Source of the DNA: Terrabacter sp. Root181
GTDB taxonomy: Bacteria; Actinomycetota; Actinomycetes; Actinomycetales; Dermatophilaceae
Length of the DNA: 64,000 bases
NCBI RefSeq assembly: GCF_001428505.1
Contig: NZ_LMHU01000001.1
Coordinates: 1,567,813-1,631,812 of the forward strand
Reading direction: 5' to 3'
The position numbers were made by a program, and so were the translations under genes. Under the pieces are notes generated by a model that saw nothing but the letters and a program-made list of their open reading frames with translations, searched no databases and was not told the origin of the DNA. Below are positions 27,902 through 37,879 of the stretch, one piece after another (position 1 is the stretch's first letter; every line of letters starts with the position of its first letter).

Positions 27902-29533
27902 ATGACGGAGCTTTCGATCCGTCCGGAGGAGATCCGGGACGCTCTGGACTCGTTCGTCCAGTCCTACGAGCCCGGCGCGGCCTCCCGCGAAGAGGTCGGC
28001 CGCGTCACCGACGCCGGTGACGGCATCGCTCACGTCGAGGGTCTTCCCTCGGCCATGACCAACGAGCTGCTCCAGTTCGAGGACGGCACGCTCGGCCTCG
28101 CGCTGAACCTCGACGTCCACGAGATCGGCGTCGTCATCCTCGGTGACTTCGCCGGCATCGAGGAGGGCCAGACCGTCAAGCGCACGGGCGAGGTCCTCTC
28201 GGTCCCGGTCGGTGACGACTTCCTCGGCCGTGTCATCGACCCGCTCGGCAACCCGATCGACGGTCTCGGCGACATCACGTCCGAGGGGCGTCGCGCCCTC
28301 GAGCTGCAGGCGCCCAACGTCGTCCAGCGCAAGTCGGTGCACGAGCCGCTCCAGACCGGCATCAAGTCGATCGACGCGATGACGCCGATCGGCCGCGGTC
28401 AGCGCCAGCTCATCATCGGCGACCGCCAGACCGGCAAGACCACGGTCGCGATCGACACGATCATCAACCAGAAGCGCAACTGGGAGTCCGGTGACCCCGA
28501 CGCCCAGGTCCGCTGCATCTACGTCGCCATCGGCCAGAAGGGCTCGACCATCGCGTCGGTCCGCGGCACCCTCGAAGAGGCCGGCGCGCTGGAGTACACC
28601 ACGATCGTCGCGGCTCCCGCGTCCGACTCGGCGGGCTTCAAGTACCTCGCGCCCTACACCGGTTCGGCCATCGGCCAGCACTGGATGTACCAGGGCAAGC
28701 ACGTCCTCATCGTCTTCGACGACCTGAGCAAGCAGGCCGAGGCCTACCGCGCCGTGTCGCTCCTGCTGCGCCGCCCGCCGGGCCGTGAGGCCTACCCGGG
28801 TGACGTCTTCTACCTGCACTCGCGCCTGCTCGAGCGTTGCGCCAAGCTGTCCGACGACCTCGGCCACGGGTCGATGACGGGTCTGCCCATCATCGAGACC
28901 AAGGCGGGCGACGTCTCGGCGTACATCCCGACCAACGTCATCTCGATCACAGACGGCCAGATCTACCTGCAGGCCGACCTGTTCAACGCCAACGTCCGTC
29001 CGGCCATCGACGTGGGTGTCTCGGTCTCCCGAGTCGGCGGTGCCGCGCAGATCAAGGCCATGAAGTCGGTCGCCGGTCGACTCAAGCTCGACCTCGCGCA
29101 GTTCCGCGCCATGGAGGCGTTCGCGATGTTCGCCTCCGACCTCGACCCCGCCTCGCGCGCCCAGCTCGCCCGTGGTGCCCGGCTCGTCGAGCTGCTCAAG
29201 CAGCCGCAGAGCTCGCCGTACCCCGTCGAGGAGCAGGTCGTCTCGATCTGGACCGGCACGACCGGCAAGCTCGACGACGTCGCCGTCGAGGACGTCCGGA
29301 CCTTCGAGTCCGAGCTGCTCGAGACGCTGCGGCGTGACGGCAAGATCCTCCAGACGATCCGCGAGACCCTCAAGCTCGACGAGGACACCGAGACGGCTCT
29401 GTCCAAGGTGGTCGACGAGGTCAAGTTCACCTTCCGGGGCACCGGCAGGGACGGCCTCGAGGCCGGCAACGAGGAGTTCGACGAGATCGCCGACGACCAG
29501 ATCACCCAGGCGAAGATCGTCAAGCAGAAGTGA
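27902..29533 (+). CDS. atpA: ATP synthase F1 subunit alpha
   Basis: Non-catalytic nucleotide-binding subunit of the F1 hexamer. 543 residues with P-loop [14 protein letters not shown] (about 175), [18 protein letters not shown], the [15 protein letters not shown] arginine-finger region and the DELSEEE-type C-terminal domain. GAGGAGA upstream. A 36-base perfect hairpin containing two copies of the GTATGCC word stands between it and atpG. Confidence 0.98.
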   Translation: MTELSIRPEEIRDALDSFVQSYEPGAASREEVGRVTDAGDGIAHVEGLPSAMTNELLQFEDGTLGLALNLDVHEIGVVILGDFAGIEEGQTVKRTGEVLSVPVGDDFLGRVIDPLGNPIDGLGDITSEGRRALELQAPNVVQRKSVHEPLQTGIKSIDAMTPIGRGQRQLIIGDRQTGKTTVAIDTIINQKRNWESGDPDAQVRCIYVAIGQKGSTIASVRGTLEEAGALEYTTIVAAPASDSAGFKYLAPYTGSAIGQHWMYQGKHVLIVFDDLSKQAEAYRAVSLLLRRPPGREAYPGDVFYLHSRLLERCAKLSDDLGHGSMTGLPIIETKAGDVSAYIPTNVISITDGQIYLQADLFNANVRPAIDVGVSVSRVGGAAQIKAMKSVAGRLKLDLAQFRAMEAFAMFASDLDPASRAQLARGARLVELLKQPQSSPYPVEEQVVSIWTGTTGKLDDVAVEDVRTFESELLETLRRDGKILQTIRETLKLDEDTETALSKVVDEVKFTFRGTGRDGLEAGNEEFDEIADDQITQAKIVKQK

Positions 29534-29539
29534 CCAGAT

Positions 29540-29575
29540 CCCGTATGCCGCCCGGCCAGCCGGGCGGCATACGGG
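29540..29575. terminator. Perfect 17-bp hairpin between atpA and atpG
   Basis: CCCGTATGCCGCCCGGC (29540-29556) is followed by CA and then its exact reverse complement (29559-29575). Each arm contains GTATGCC/GGCATAC. There is no T tract, so it may be an mRNA-processing or stability element or a partial attenuator setting the atpA to atpG ratio rather than a true terminator. Confidence 0.75.
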
Positions 29576-29637
29576 AGTGGGCGTGAGCCCACCCTGCAGG
29601 CAACCACAGACTTAAGAGACCAAGAGAGGCGGAGCAC

Positions 29638-30576
29638 ATGGGAGCGCAGATGCGGATCTACCGCCAGCGCATCAAGTCCGTCAACTCCATCAAGAAGATC
29701 ACCAACGCGATGGAGCTGATCGCGGCCGCACGCGTCGTCAAGGCCCGCCAGCGGGCCACCGAGGCGATGCCGTACACGACCGCGCTGACGCGCGCCGTGT
29801 CCGCGGTGGCGACCAACACGAACGAGGACCACCCGTTGACGACGGCGAAGGAGACCGCCAAGCGGGCCGGCGTCGTCATCATCGCTGCGGACCGCGGACT
29901 TGCCGGTGCCTACTCCGTCGCGGCGATCAAGGAGAGCGCGGAGCTCATCTCCAAGCTGACCGCGGAGGGCAAGGAGGTCGTGCCCTACCTCGTCGGTCGC
30001 AAGGCCGTGAGCTACTACAAGTTCCGCAAGCGCGACTATGCCGCCGAGTGGACCGGCTTCTCGGACGCCCCGACGTTCGAGAACGCCAAGGAGATCGCCG
30101 ACCGCATCACGGCCGACTTCCTCAAGGACACCGACGAGGGCGGTCACGACGAGATCCACGTCGTCTTCACCCGCTTCCGCTCGATGGTCCGGCAGGACCC
30201 GTTCGTGCTGCGCCTGCTGCCCCTCGAGGTCGTGGAGGCCGACGAGGCGGGCGACGACGAGAGCCTGGACCTCAGCGTGAACCGCTACGAGGAGGGCCAG
30301 ATCCCGCCGGAGTACTCCTTCGAGCCGAGCGCGTCCGAGGTCCTCGACCTGCTCCTGCCGAAGTACGTCCGCAATCGCATCTTCACCGCGCTGCTCAGCT
30401 CGGCGGCCTCCGAGCTCGCCGCCCGCCAGCGGGCGATGAAGTCGGCCACCGACAACGCGACGGAGCTGATCAAGACCTACCAGCGCCTCGCCAACCAGGC
30501 CCGCCAAGCCGGCATCACCCAAGAGATCAGCGAAATCGTGGGCGGCGCCAACGCCCTCGCGGACGCCAAGAAGTAA
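29638..30576 (+). CDS. atpG: ATP synthase F1 subunit gamma
   Basis: Central rotating shaft. 312 residues: N-terminal coil [21 protein letters not shown], middle Rossmann-like domain with [11 protein letters not shown], and C-terminal coil [12 protein letters not shown]-type segment ([20 protein letters not shown]) that packs in the alpha/beta barrel. GAGAGGCGGAG precedes the ATG. Confidence 0.97.
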   Translation: MGAQMRIYRQRIKSVNSIKKITNAMELIAAARVVKARQRATEAMPYTTALTRAVSAVATNTNEDHPLTTAKETAKRAGVVIIAADRGLAGAYSVAAIKESAELISKLTAEGKEVVPYLVGRKAVSYYKFRKRDYAAEWTGFSDAPTFENAKEIADRITADFLKDTDEGGHDEIHVVFTRFRSMVRQDPFVLRLLPLEVVEADEAGDDESLDLSVNRYEEGQIPPEYSFEPSASEVLDLLLPKYVRNRIFTALLSSAASELAARQRAMKSATDNATELIKTYQRLANQARQAGITQEISEIVGGANALADAKK

Positions 30577-32064
<1,488 letters not shown>

Positions 32065-32069
32065 CCTGG

Positions 32070-33884
32070 ATGGTTCGTCTCACCCGACGACGGGGAGGTG
32101 CCCACTGGGCCCTCCCCGTTCGTCGTCCGTGGGTGCCGCTCTGCGCGGTGGCGCTGGCGGCCGCCGCGATCGTCCGCGCCCGCTACGGGGTCGACCTCAG
32201 CGACAGCTCGCACGCCGTCGAGCTGACGCTGCGTCTCGCGCGGGGTGACGTCCCGTTCCGGGACGAGATGAACGTCCAGGTGCTCGGTGCCTGGCCGGCG
32301 GTCCCGTTCGTGTGGGCCTGGCAGCACGTCGTCGGGCTCGACGGGATCGTCCTCGCCTCCCGGGTGTGGTTCGTCCTCGTGTGCGCCGGCGTCGCGGCGG
32401 TGTCCTGGCGCGCGATCGCGCCGCCGTTCGGTCGGGGGACGAGCGCGTGCGCGCTGGCCGTGGCGCTCGTCCCGGCGGCATACAACCAGCAGGTCGTGTC
32501 GTACAACACGACGCCGGCGCTGATGTACCTCCTCGCGGTGTCCTGCGGCGTGGGGGCGAGCGTCCGGTGCGTGCGTTGTGCGCGTCCGTATGCCGTGTCG
32601 GCAGGGGCGGCGACCGCGCTGGGGGCGGTGAGCCACCCGGTGACGGCGCCGGCGGGGGCGGCGCTACTGGCCGTGCTCGCCGTGCTGCTCTCGCGCCTCG
32701 ACGTGTCGCCGTCGAGGTGGGTGCCGTCCCCGGCCGCGAGCGCCACCGCGGTCCTCCGCACCGTGAGGGCGAGACCCGGTGTGCTGGCGGTCGGCACCGG
32801 GGTGCTCGTCGTCGCCGTCGTCGTCGGGGTCGTCGCCGTGGCGGTCTGGGGGGTGGCCAACGTGTCCGACACCATGTCGTTCACCGACGCGTACCAGGCC
32901 AACCGCCCGAGCCGGTGGGACCGGCTCGCCCGGTGGACCTCGCAGGTGGGGGCCGCGCTCGCGGGCCCGTGGGTGCTGCTGGCCGTCCCGCTCTCACTGC
33001 TCGCCGCGGTGCCGGCCGCCCGCCGTCTGCGGCTGCCGCTCGTCCTGCTGGCCGTGGCGGCCGTGACGGTCCAAGCGCTCCAGGGCGGTGTCACGGCCAC
33101 CACGTTCACGGTCCTGTCGTGGCTCACCCCGCTGCTCGGCAGCGTCCTCGTCGTCGTCCTCCTCCCCGTGCTCGTCGTCTCGGCGCGGGACCGCGGTCCG
33201 GTGGCGCGCCTGGCCGCTCTCGGGCTGACCCCGACCCTCGTCGGGATGCCCTTCCTCGCGGCCTTCACCTCCTCGGGGCCCGTCTGGGGCGCGACCGGGG
33301 CGGTGCTCGCCCCGGGCCTGCTGGCGGTGACGGTGGCCACGCTCGTGTGGGTGGGCACCCGGCCGGCCAAGGTGGCCGTCGCCGGGCTGCTGCTGGCCGG
33401 GCTGGGGACCGTCCACGCCCTCAACAGCTTCCGCGACGGACCACCGGCCGCGCTCGTGGCGGACGCCCCAGACGGAGCCTTCGCGGGCCTGCGCACCACC
33501 GAGCAGCACCGCGCCGACCTGCAGGCCAACCAGCAGGCGGTGCAGGCCTGCGCGCGCCCTGGCGACGGCGCCCTCGACTACGTCCACCCCGCGGCGTTCC
33601 TCTACGCGGACCTCCGCTTCGACACCCCCATCGTCTGGATGGACTTCTTCGGTTCGACCAGCCAGCAGGTGCTGCACTGGATGCAGCGCTCCGGACGCGT
33701 GCCGGAGTGCGTGGTGGCGGCACGAGACTTCTGGCCCGGCTACGGCCACCACCGCTACGTCGACGACCCGGACCCGCTGCGTGACTGGGTGGTCGCCCAC
33801 TACCGCGTCGTGTCGCAGAGCTCGCAGCTCGTCGTCCTGAGGCGCGACGGGGATGCCCGTGACTCCCCGGCACCGCCCGTGTGA
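32070..33884 (+). CDS. Polytopic membrane protein, GT-C glycosyltransferase-like, inserted after atpD
   Basis: 604 residues from ATG 32070, with no good Shine-Dalgarno, so translation may depend on coupling with atpD. About 11-12 hydrophobic segments, and a first outside loop with DLSDSSHAVELTLRLARGDVPFRD, resemble the acidic first loop of GT-C lipid-linked-sugar transferases. A soluble C-terminal part of about 150 residues (from FRDGPPAALVADAPD) lies outside. No specific family is recognised. Codon use matches its neighbours, so a recent import is not evident. A role in envelope glycan synthesis is inference. Confidence 0.7.
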   Translation: MVRLTRRRGGAHWALPVRRPWVPLCAVALAAAAIVRARYGVDLSDSSHAVELTLRLARGDVPFRDEMNVQVLGAWPAVPFVWAWQHVVGLDGIVLASRVWFVLVCAGVAAVSWRAIAPPFGRGTSACALAVALVPAAYNQQVVSYNTTPALMYLLAVSCGVGASVRCVRCARPYAVSAGAATALGAVSHPVTAPAGAALLAVLAVLLSRLDVSPSRWVPSPAASATAVLRTVRARPGVLAVGTGVLVVAVVVGVVAVAVWGVANVSDTMSFTDAYQANRPSRWDRLARWTSQVGAALAGPWVLLAVPLSLLAAVPAARRLRLPLVLLAVAAVTVQALQGGVTATTFTVLSWLTPLLGSVLVVVLLPVLVVSARDRGPVARLAALGLTPTLVGMPFLAAFTSSGPVWGATGAVLAPGLLAVTVATLVWVGTRPAKVAVAGLLLAGLGTVHALNSFRDGPPAALVADAPDGAFAGLRTTEQHRADLQANQQAVQACARPGDGALDYVHPAAFLYADLRFDTPIVWMDFFGSTSQQVLHWMQRSGRVPECVVAARDFWPGYGHHRYVDDPDPLRDWVVAHYRVVSQSSQLVVLRRDGDARDSPAPPV

Positions 33885-34045
33885 CGAGGACCGCACCCCC
33901 TGGGCGCCTCCGGTGTCGCCGACGGGGCATGTGGGTAGCACCCACGGTGTTGACTGATGTGGAGCCGTCAGCGCCGACGAGCCCAGCACCTCAGAGCAGG
34001 ACAGCTCGAGGACAGCTCCAGGACAGCTCTAGGACAAGGAGAATC
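33885..34045 (+). promoter_or_regulatory. ndh upstream region
   Basis: 161 bases without a gene. It contains a small hairpin GTGGG/CCCAC (33931-33945), a -35-like TTGACT (33950-33955) with no matching -10, and the 11-bp repeats listed separately. AAGGAGA at 34036-34042 is close to the ndh GTG. Confidence 0.45.
33997..34039 (+). repeat. Three and a half 11-bp tandem repeats upstream of ndh
   Basis: The unit nAGGACAGCTC occurs at 33997, 34008 and 34019, followed by a partial TAGGACAAGG at 34030. An 11-base period places every copy on the same face of the helix. The last copy merges into the ndh ribosome-binding site. This could bind a regulator cooperatively or be a slippage product. Confidence 0.75.
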
Positions 34046-35425
34046 GTGAGCACGCCCACCCAGCAGGCCCCGCGCCACCGGGTCGTGGTCATCGGATCGG
34101 GCTTCGGCGGACTGTTCAGCACGCAGAAGCTGAAGCGCGCCGACGTCGACGTGACCCTCATCGCCCGCACGACGCACCACCTCTTCCAGCCGCTGCTCTA
34201 CCAGGTGGCGACCGGCATCCTCTCCGAGGGCGAGATCGCTCCCTCGACGCGCGAGGTGCTGCACCGGCAGGACAACGCGCAGGTGCTGCTCGGTGACGTC
34301 GAGACGATCGACCTCGAGGCGCGCACCGTGACCCACTCGGCGGTCGGCCGTCGGACGGTCACGCCCTACGACTCGCTCATCGTCGCCGCAGGCGCCGGCC
34401 AGTCGTGGTTCGGCAACGACGATTTCGCGCGGCACGCCCCGGGCATGAAGTCGATCGACGACGCCCTCGAGCTGCGCGGCCGGATCTTCGGCTCCTTCGA
34501 GCTCGCCGAGCTGGCCTCGACGCAGGCCGAGGTCGACCGTCTCATGACGTTCGTCGTCGTCGGTGCCGGACCCACGGGTGTCGAGATGGCCGGCCAGATC
34601 TCGGAGCTCGCGCGGCGCACCCTCAAGCGCGACTTCCGCCGGATCGACCCGACCAAGGCCCGAGTCGTCCTCCTCGACGCGGCGCCCTCGGTGCTCGGCT
34701 CGTTCGGGGAGAAGCTCGGCGACCGCGCCGTCAAGCGCCTGACCGAGATGGGCGTCGAGGTGCGGCTCGGCGCGAAGGTCGTCGACGTCGACTCGACCGG
34801 CATCGAGGTCGAGCACGGCGACGGCAGCCGCGAGCGCATCGAGTCGGTCTGCAAGGTCTGGGCCGCGGGCGTGAGTGCGTCGCCGCTCGGACGCCAGCTC
34901 GCCGACCAGTCCGGCGCGCGGCTCGACCGGGCCGGCCGCGTCGAGGTCCAGGACGACCTCACGCTCCCCGGTCACCCCGAGGTCTTCGTCGTCGGCGACA
35001 TGATGGCGCTCAAGGGCCTGCCCGGGGTCGCCCAGGTCGCCATCCAGGGCGGCCGCTACGCGGCGGAGCAGATCGTGCGACGGCTCGAGGGGCGGGAGCC
35101 GAAGGGCCCGTTCGAGTACTTCGACAAGGGATCGATGGCCACGATCTCGCGGTTCTCGGCCGTCGCGTCGGTGGGCAAGGCGCAGTTCAGCGGGTTCTTC
35201 GCCTGGATCCTGTGGCTCGCCGTCCACCTCGTCTACATCATCGGCTTCAAGCACCGCATCACGACGCTGCTGCACTGGGTCGTCACCTTCATCGGTCGCG
35301 GCCGCTCCGAGCGCGTCGTCACCGAGCAGCAGGTGTTCGCCCGACAGGCGATCGCCGACCTCGGCGACGAGTACGGCCCCGAGCTGCCGCGCCTCGCCGA
35401 GGACCGCCCGCACGACGATTCCTGA
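34046..35425 (+). CDS. ndh: Type II NADH dehydrogenase (NDH-2)
   Basis: Single-subunit flavoprotein moving electrons from NADH to menaquinone without pumping protons. 459 residues from GTG 34046. FAD-binding HRVVVIGSGFGGLF, second nucleotide motif FVVVGAGPTGVEMAG for NADH, VFVVGDMMAL and GVAQVAIQGGRYAA for FAD and quinone contact, and a C-terminal hydrophobic anchor FAWILWLAVHLVYIIGFKHR. Placed inside the ATP synthase gene set between atpD and atpC, which ties NADH oxidation to ATP synthesis at the genome level. Its own repeats and terminator suggest separate expression. Confidence 0.95.
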   Translation: MSTPTQQAPRHRVVVIGSGFGGLFSTQKLKRADVDVTLIARTTHHLFQPLLYQVATGILSEGEIAPSTREVLHRQDNAQVLLGDVETIDLEARTVTHSAVGRRTVTPYDSLIVAAGAGQSWFGNDDFARHAPGMKSIDDALELRGRIFGSFELAELASTQAEVDRLMTFVVVGAGPTGVEMAGQISELARRTLKRDFRRIDPTKARVVLLDAAPSVLGSFGEKLGDRAVKRLTEMGVEVRLGAKVVDVDSTGIEVEHGDGSRERIESVCKVWAAGVSASPLGRQLADQSGARLDRAGRVEVQDDLTLPGHPEVFVVGDMMALKGLPGVAQVAIQGGRYAAEQIVRRLEGREPKGPFEYFDKGSMATISRFSAVASVGKAQFSGFFAWILWLAVHLVYIIGFKHRITTLLHWVVTFIGRGRSERVVTEQQVFARQAIADLGDEYGPELPRLAEDRPHDDS

Positions 35426-35443
35426 CCGTCCCCGGGCACACGA

Positions 35444-35475
35444 CCGGGCCGGCTCCTCGAGGGGAGCCGGCCCGG
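35444..35475 (+). terminator. Terminator after ndh
   Basis: CCGGGCCGGCTCC pairs with GGAGCCGGCCCGG around a six-base loop. It lies 18 bases after the ndh stop, followed by a GGCATAC word. It stands between convergent genes and could serve both. Confidence 0.8.
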
Positions 35476-35515
35476 CGGCATACGTGCTCGGTGGACCCGC
35501 GCAGCGGGCGACGCG

Positions 35516-35953
35516 TCAGGGGACGAGACTCTCCACGGCGGCGCCGAGACGGGGGAGCGCCGCCACGACGTGGCCCTTGGCCTTGCCGCGCAGCGAGCCG
35601 TAGACCTTGGCGGCCGAGCCGTGCGAGGTGTTGGCGGCCTTGGCGTCGGTCACCGCGAGGAGGGCGTCGGCCGCGGCGTCGGGCTGGGCCGCGAGGTGCG
35701 ACCCGAACGACGACTCGCCCTTGGTGGCCCAGAACGGGTCGAGGGCGCTCGCGAACTGCGGGAGCAGGCGGTCGGTGGCGCTCGTGACGAAGTTGCCACC
35801 GAGCTTCTTGGCGGCGGCGTAACCGGCCTTGACGGCGGCGCCGCCCAGTCCGGACTTGTCGGCCACCTCGGCGTCGATGACGTCGGTCAGGGTCTCGACG
35901 GCCACCGGGCGGCGGGTCGGCTCGAGGAGGGCGTCGGACACGGCTGTGCTCAT
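35516..35953 (-). CDS. DUF6918-family protein
   Basis: 145 residues from ATG 35953. The sequence (DVIDAEVADKSGLGGAAVKA, FASALDPFWATKG, AAQPDAAADALLAVTDAKA, VAALPRLGAAVESLV) looks like the short helical DUF6918 family of actinobacteria, whose function is unknown. No signal peptide, helix or catalytic motif is seen. It is on the opposite strand between ndh and atpC, so it breaks the atp transcript and its promoter is shared with atpC. Confidence 0.75.
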   Translation of the reverse strand: MSTAVSDALLEPTRRPVAVETLTDVIDAEVADKSGLGGAAVKAGYAAAKKLGGNFVTSATDRLLPQFASALDPFWATKGESSFGSHLAAQPDAAADALLAVTDAKAANTSHGSAAKVYGSLRGKAKGHVVAALPRLGAAVESLVP

Positions 35954-36071
35954 GGATAGGACTCCTGTGGAGGGTGGGGAATCGGCGCGAGCGGCCTGCG
36001 CCACCTCGCGTACGGAGCATCCTTGCAGAGGCACTAAACTGCAGATCACACCCCCACGATCCGGAGGAAAC
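35954..36071. promoter_or_regulatory. Divergent promoter region for the DUF6918 gene and atpC
   Basis: 118 bases between divergent starts. TAAACT (36035-36040) is a candidate -10 for atpC, and TGCAG/CTGCA flank it as a small inverted repeat. CCGGAGGAAA is the atpC ribosome site. Because the preceding gene is antisense and ndh ends in a terminator, atpC must rely on a promoter here. Confidence 0.5.
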
Positions 36072-36347
36072 GTGAGTTCGCTCAAGGTTGAGATGGTTGC
36101 CGCCGACCGGAAGGTCTGGGAGGGCGAGGCCAAGTTCGTACGCGCCCGGTCCATCTCGGGCGAGCTGGGCATCCTGCCCGGCCACGCGCCGTTGCTCGGA
36201 GTCCTCGTCGAGGGCGAGGTCTCCATCGAGTCCCTCGAGGGCGAGCGTCGCACCGTGACGGTCGACGGCGGGTTCCTCTCGGTCGACTCCGACGTGGTGA
36301 CGATCGTCGCCGAGCACGTCGACGCCTCCTCACTGCAGACGAGCTGA
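36072..36347 (+). CDS. atpC: ATP synthase F1 subunit epsilon, short form
   Basis: 91 residues from GTG 36072 with GGAGG upstream. It contains the whole N-terminal beta-sandwich (KVEMVAADRKVWEGEAKFV, ISGELGILPGHAPLLGVL, TVTVDGGFLSVDSDVVTIVAE) but stops before the C-terminal helical hairpin that in Escherichia coli (139 residues) inhibits ATP hydrolysis. M. tuberculosis epsilon is about 120. Short epsilons occur in some actinobacteria. It is separated from atpD by 4 kb. Confidence 0.95.
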   Translation: MSSLKVEMVAADRKVWEGEAKFVRARSISGELGILPGHAPLLGVLVEGEVSIESLEGERRTVTVDGGFLSVDSDVVTIVAEHVDASSLQTS

Positions 36348-36355
36348 GGTCCCGC

Positions 36356-36793
36356 GTGCCGTCCGTTCTCGTCTCGACCGAGATCGTGATCGGCACGCTG
36401 CTGGTGGTCGCGGTGGCCGTCCTCGCCACGACCTTCCTGCGCCGCCGCTACATCGCGAAAGGCCTGCCCCTGACGCTGTGCGGCATGCGCCGCTCGGAGT
36501 CCGACCGCTGGCGCCTCGGGCTCATCCGGTTCGGTGACAACGCCCTCGAGTGGTACGCCCTCGGGGGCGTCTCCGTGCGCCCGAAGCACCGCTGGCTGCG
36601 CCAGCGCCTGCTGCTCGAGGCCCCTGAGCCGCTCCACGGCAGCGACTCGATCCCGCTCCTGCCCGACGCGAACCGCGTGCCGTGCAGCGACGGCGACAGC
36701 GACTTCGAGCTGGCCCTGCAGGGCCCGGCCTACACCGCACTGCGGTCGTGGCAGGAAGCCGCGCCTCCCGGCTACAACGTCAACGTCGCCTGA
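36356..36793 (+). CDS. DUF2550 membrane-anchored protein
   Basis: 145 residues from GTG 36356, eight bases after atpC. One N-terminal helix (IVIGTLLVVAVAVLATTFL) then a soluble domain with RRRYIAKGLPLTLCGMR and WRLGLIRFGDNALEWY, typical of DUF2550, which follows atpC throughout actinobacteria (Rv1312 position). Function unknown; cotranscription with atpC is likely. Confidence 0.88.
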   Translation: MPSVLVSTEIVIGTLLVVAVAVLATTFLRRRYIAKGLPLTLCGMRRSESDRWRLGLIRFGDNALEWYALGGVSVRPKHRWLRQRLLLEAPEPLHGSDSIPLLPDANRVPCSDGDSDFELALQGPAYTALRSWQEAAPPGYNVNVA

Positions 36794-36986
36794 GGCCACG
36801 TCCGCCCGGCCGCCCCGTCCGCCCGTCCGCTCGTCCGCCCCCCCGCCGCGCCCGTCCCGCCCCGCCCGCCCGTCCCGCCCGTCCAGCCTGACCCGCCCGC
36901 CCCGCTCGCTGGTCGCGGACGAGATCGCGCACCTGCGGCGTCTTGGCCACCCGAACTGCGTGATCTCGCGCAGCATCACAGCTCAG
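36794..36986. other. Pyrimidine-rich low-complexity tract and inverted repeat
   Basis: From 36797 to about 36912 the plus strand is a run of CCGCCCGTCC-type units with very few A or T, repeated irregularly. Then GAGATCGCGCA (36921-36931) pairs with TGCGTGATCTC (36957-36967), one mismatch. No gene is supported. It separates the DUF2550 gene from a convergent gene and may hold Rho-type or structural termination signals. Confidence 0.6.
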
Positions 36987-37675
36987 GGTCGTCCTAGGAC
37001 GACCGTCGCGTGACGGGTCGAACTCCCAGCCAGGGGTCGCGTGGGGTCGCCACGACATTCGCGCGCACCCCTGACGCCCGCGCCTCGCGATAGGCCGTCT
37101 CGATCCGCGCCCGGACCCAGCGTGGTCGCGAGCGGATCGAGTGCGGCGTCGCGCCGACGGGCGAGGTCGCTCAGCCGTGCCTTGCGAGACTGGGCCGCGG
37201 CGACCAGGACGGCTCGTGCCTGTTCGTCCGACGGTGCGGCAGCTGCGGCGTCGACGGCCGCACGGGCGGGACACGAGAGGCGGAGCGGACCGCGCCGGTA
37301 GATGGGCTCGTCGAGCAGCGTCGTGTTGCGGACGAGGACCCACGCGTGAGCTCGGGCGCGCAGGGGAGCCGGGACCAGGGCCTGGATCGGGTTGGACACC
37401 GCACGTCCCGCGATGCCGTGAACCGCTCGGGCCGAGGAGCCTGCGAGCCAGCTTCTCGGCCCGGCGAAGAGCAGGGCGGCCATCAACCGCTGCTGTTCGG
37501 AGGGAACTCCGTTGGACAGCAGGACGACGCCCCGAAGGACCAGCCGCCACTCTCGCCCGAGCCTCGTGCGCAGCTGAGCCTGCGTCAGACCGCCCTCGAG
37601 GAGCTGTCGTCGGGTCAGGACGCCGAGCTGGTGCAGGGCGAGCTCGTGCAGCGGTCCGGGGAGTCTGGGGTCCAC
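36983..37675 (-). CDS. AbiEi-like winged-helix protein, probably frameshifted near its end
   Basis: 230 codons. The first 150 residues (LHELALHQLGVLTRRQLLEG, LVLRGVVLLSNGVPSEQQRLMAALLFAGPRSWLAGSSARAVHG) match the type IV toxin-antitoxin AbiEi/transcriptional-regulator N-terminal family common in actinobacteria. After RLSDLARRR (about 37160) this frame becomes Gly/Arg-rich, with codon third positions less GC-rich, whereas the alternative frame reads RWVRARIETAYREARASGV to a stop at 36994. A one-base indel is likely, so the gene may be inactive. No toxin partner gene is adjacent. Confidence 0.55.
   Translation of the reverse strand: MDPRLPGPLHELALHQLGVLTRRQLLEGGLTQAQLRTRLGREWRLVLRGVVLLSNGVPSEQQRLMAALLFAGPRSWLAGSSARAVHGIAGRAVSNPIQALVPAPLRARAHAWVLVRNTTLLDEPIYRRGPLRLSCPARAAVDAAAAAPSDEQARAVLVAAAQSRKARLSDLARRRDAALDPLATTLGPGADRDGLSRGAGVRGARECRGDPTRPLAGSSTRHATVVLGRP
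36987..37004. terminator. Perfect 18-bp palindrome at the 3' end of the AbiEi-like gene
   Basis: GGTCGTCCTAGGACGACC is fully self-complementary. It covers the end of the AbiEi-like gene in either frame (the CCTAGG centre includes the alternative stop) and may act as terminator or protein-binding site. Confidence 0.45.
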
Positions 37676-37879
37676 CCGAGCAGCATGCGCTCCGGCGGGG
37701 CGTCGGTCGCGCCTCCGCAGGGACGGTGTGGACGGTGCGCGTCAGGCGTTCGGGGGGTGTGGACGACGCCGTGGTCGGGCGTGTGATCGCGCGTCGGCTG
37801 CGGCCCGGCGACACCGAGTGCGCGGCCGAGTGCGCGACCTCGTGCGCGGCCAGGGTGCCGAGGGCCGGACCGTGTCGGG

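Noticed and set aside
36983-37675. Complete AbiEi/AbiEii abortive-infection toxin-antitoxin system
   Set aside because: No nucleotidyltransferase toxin gene flanks it, and the C-terminus appears frameshifted.
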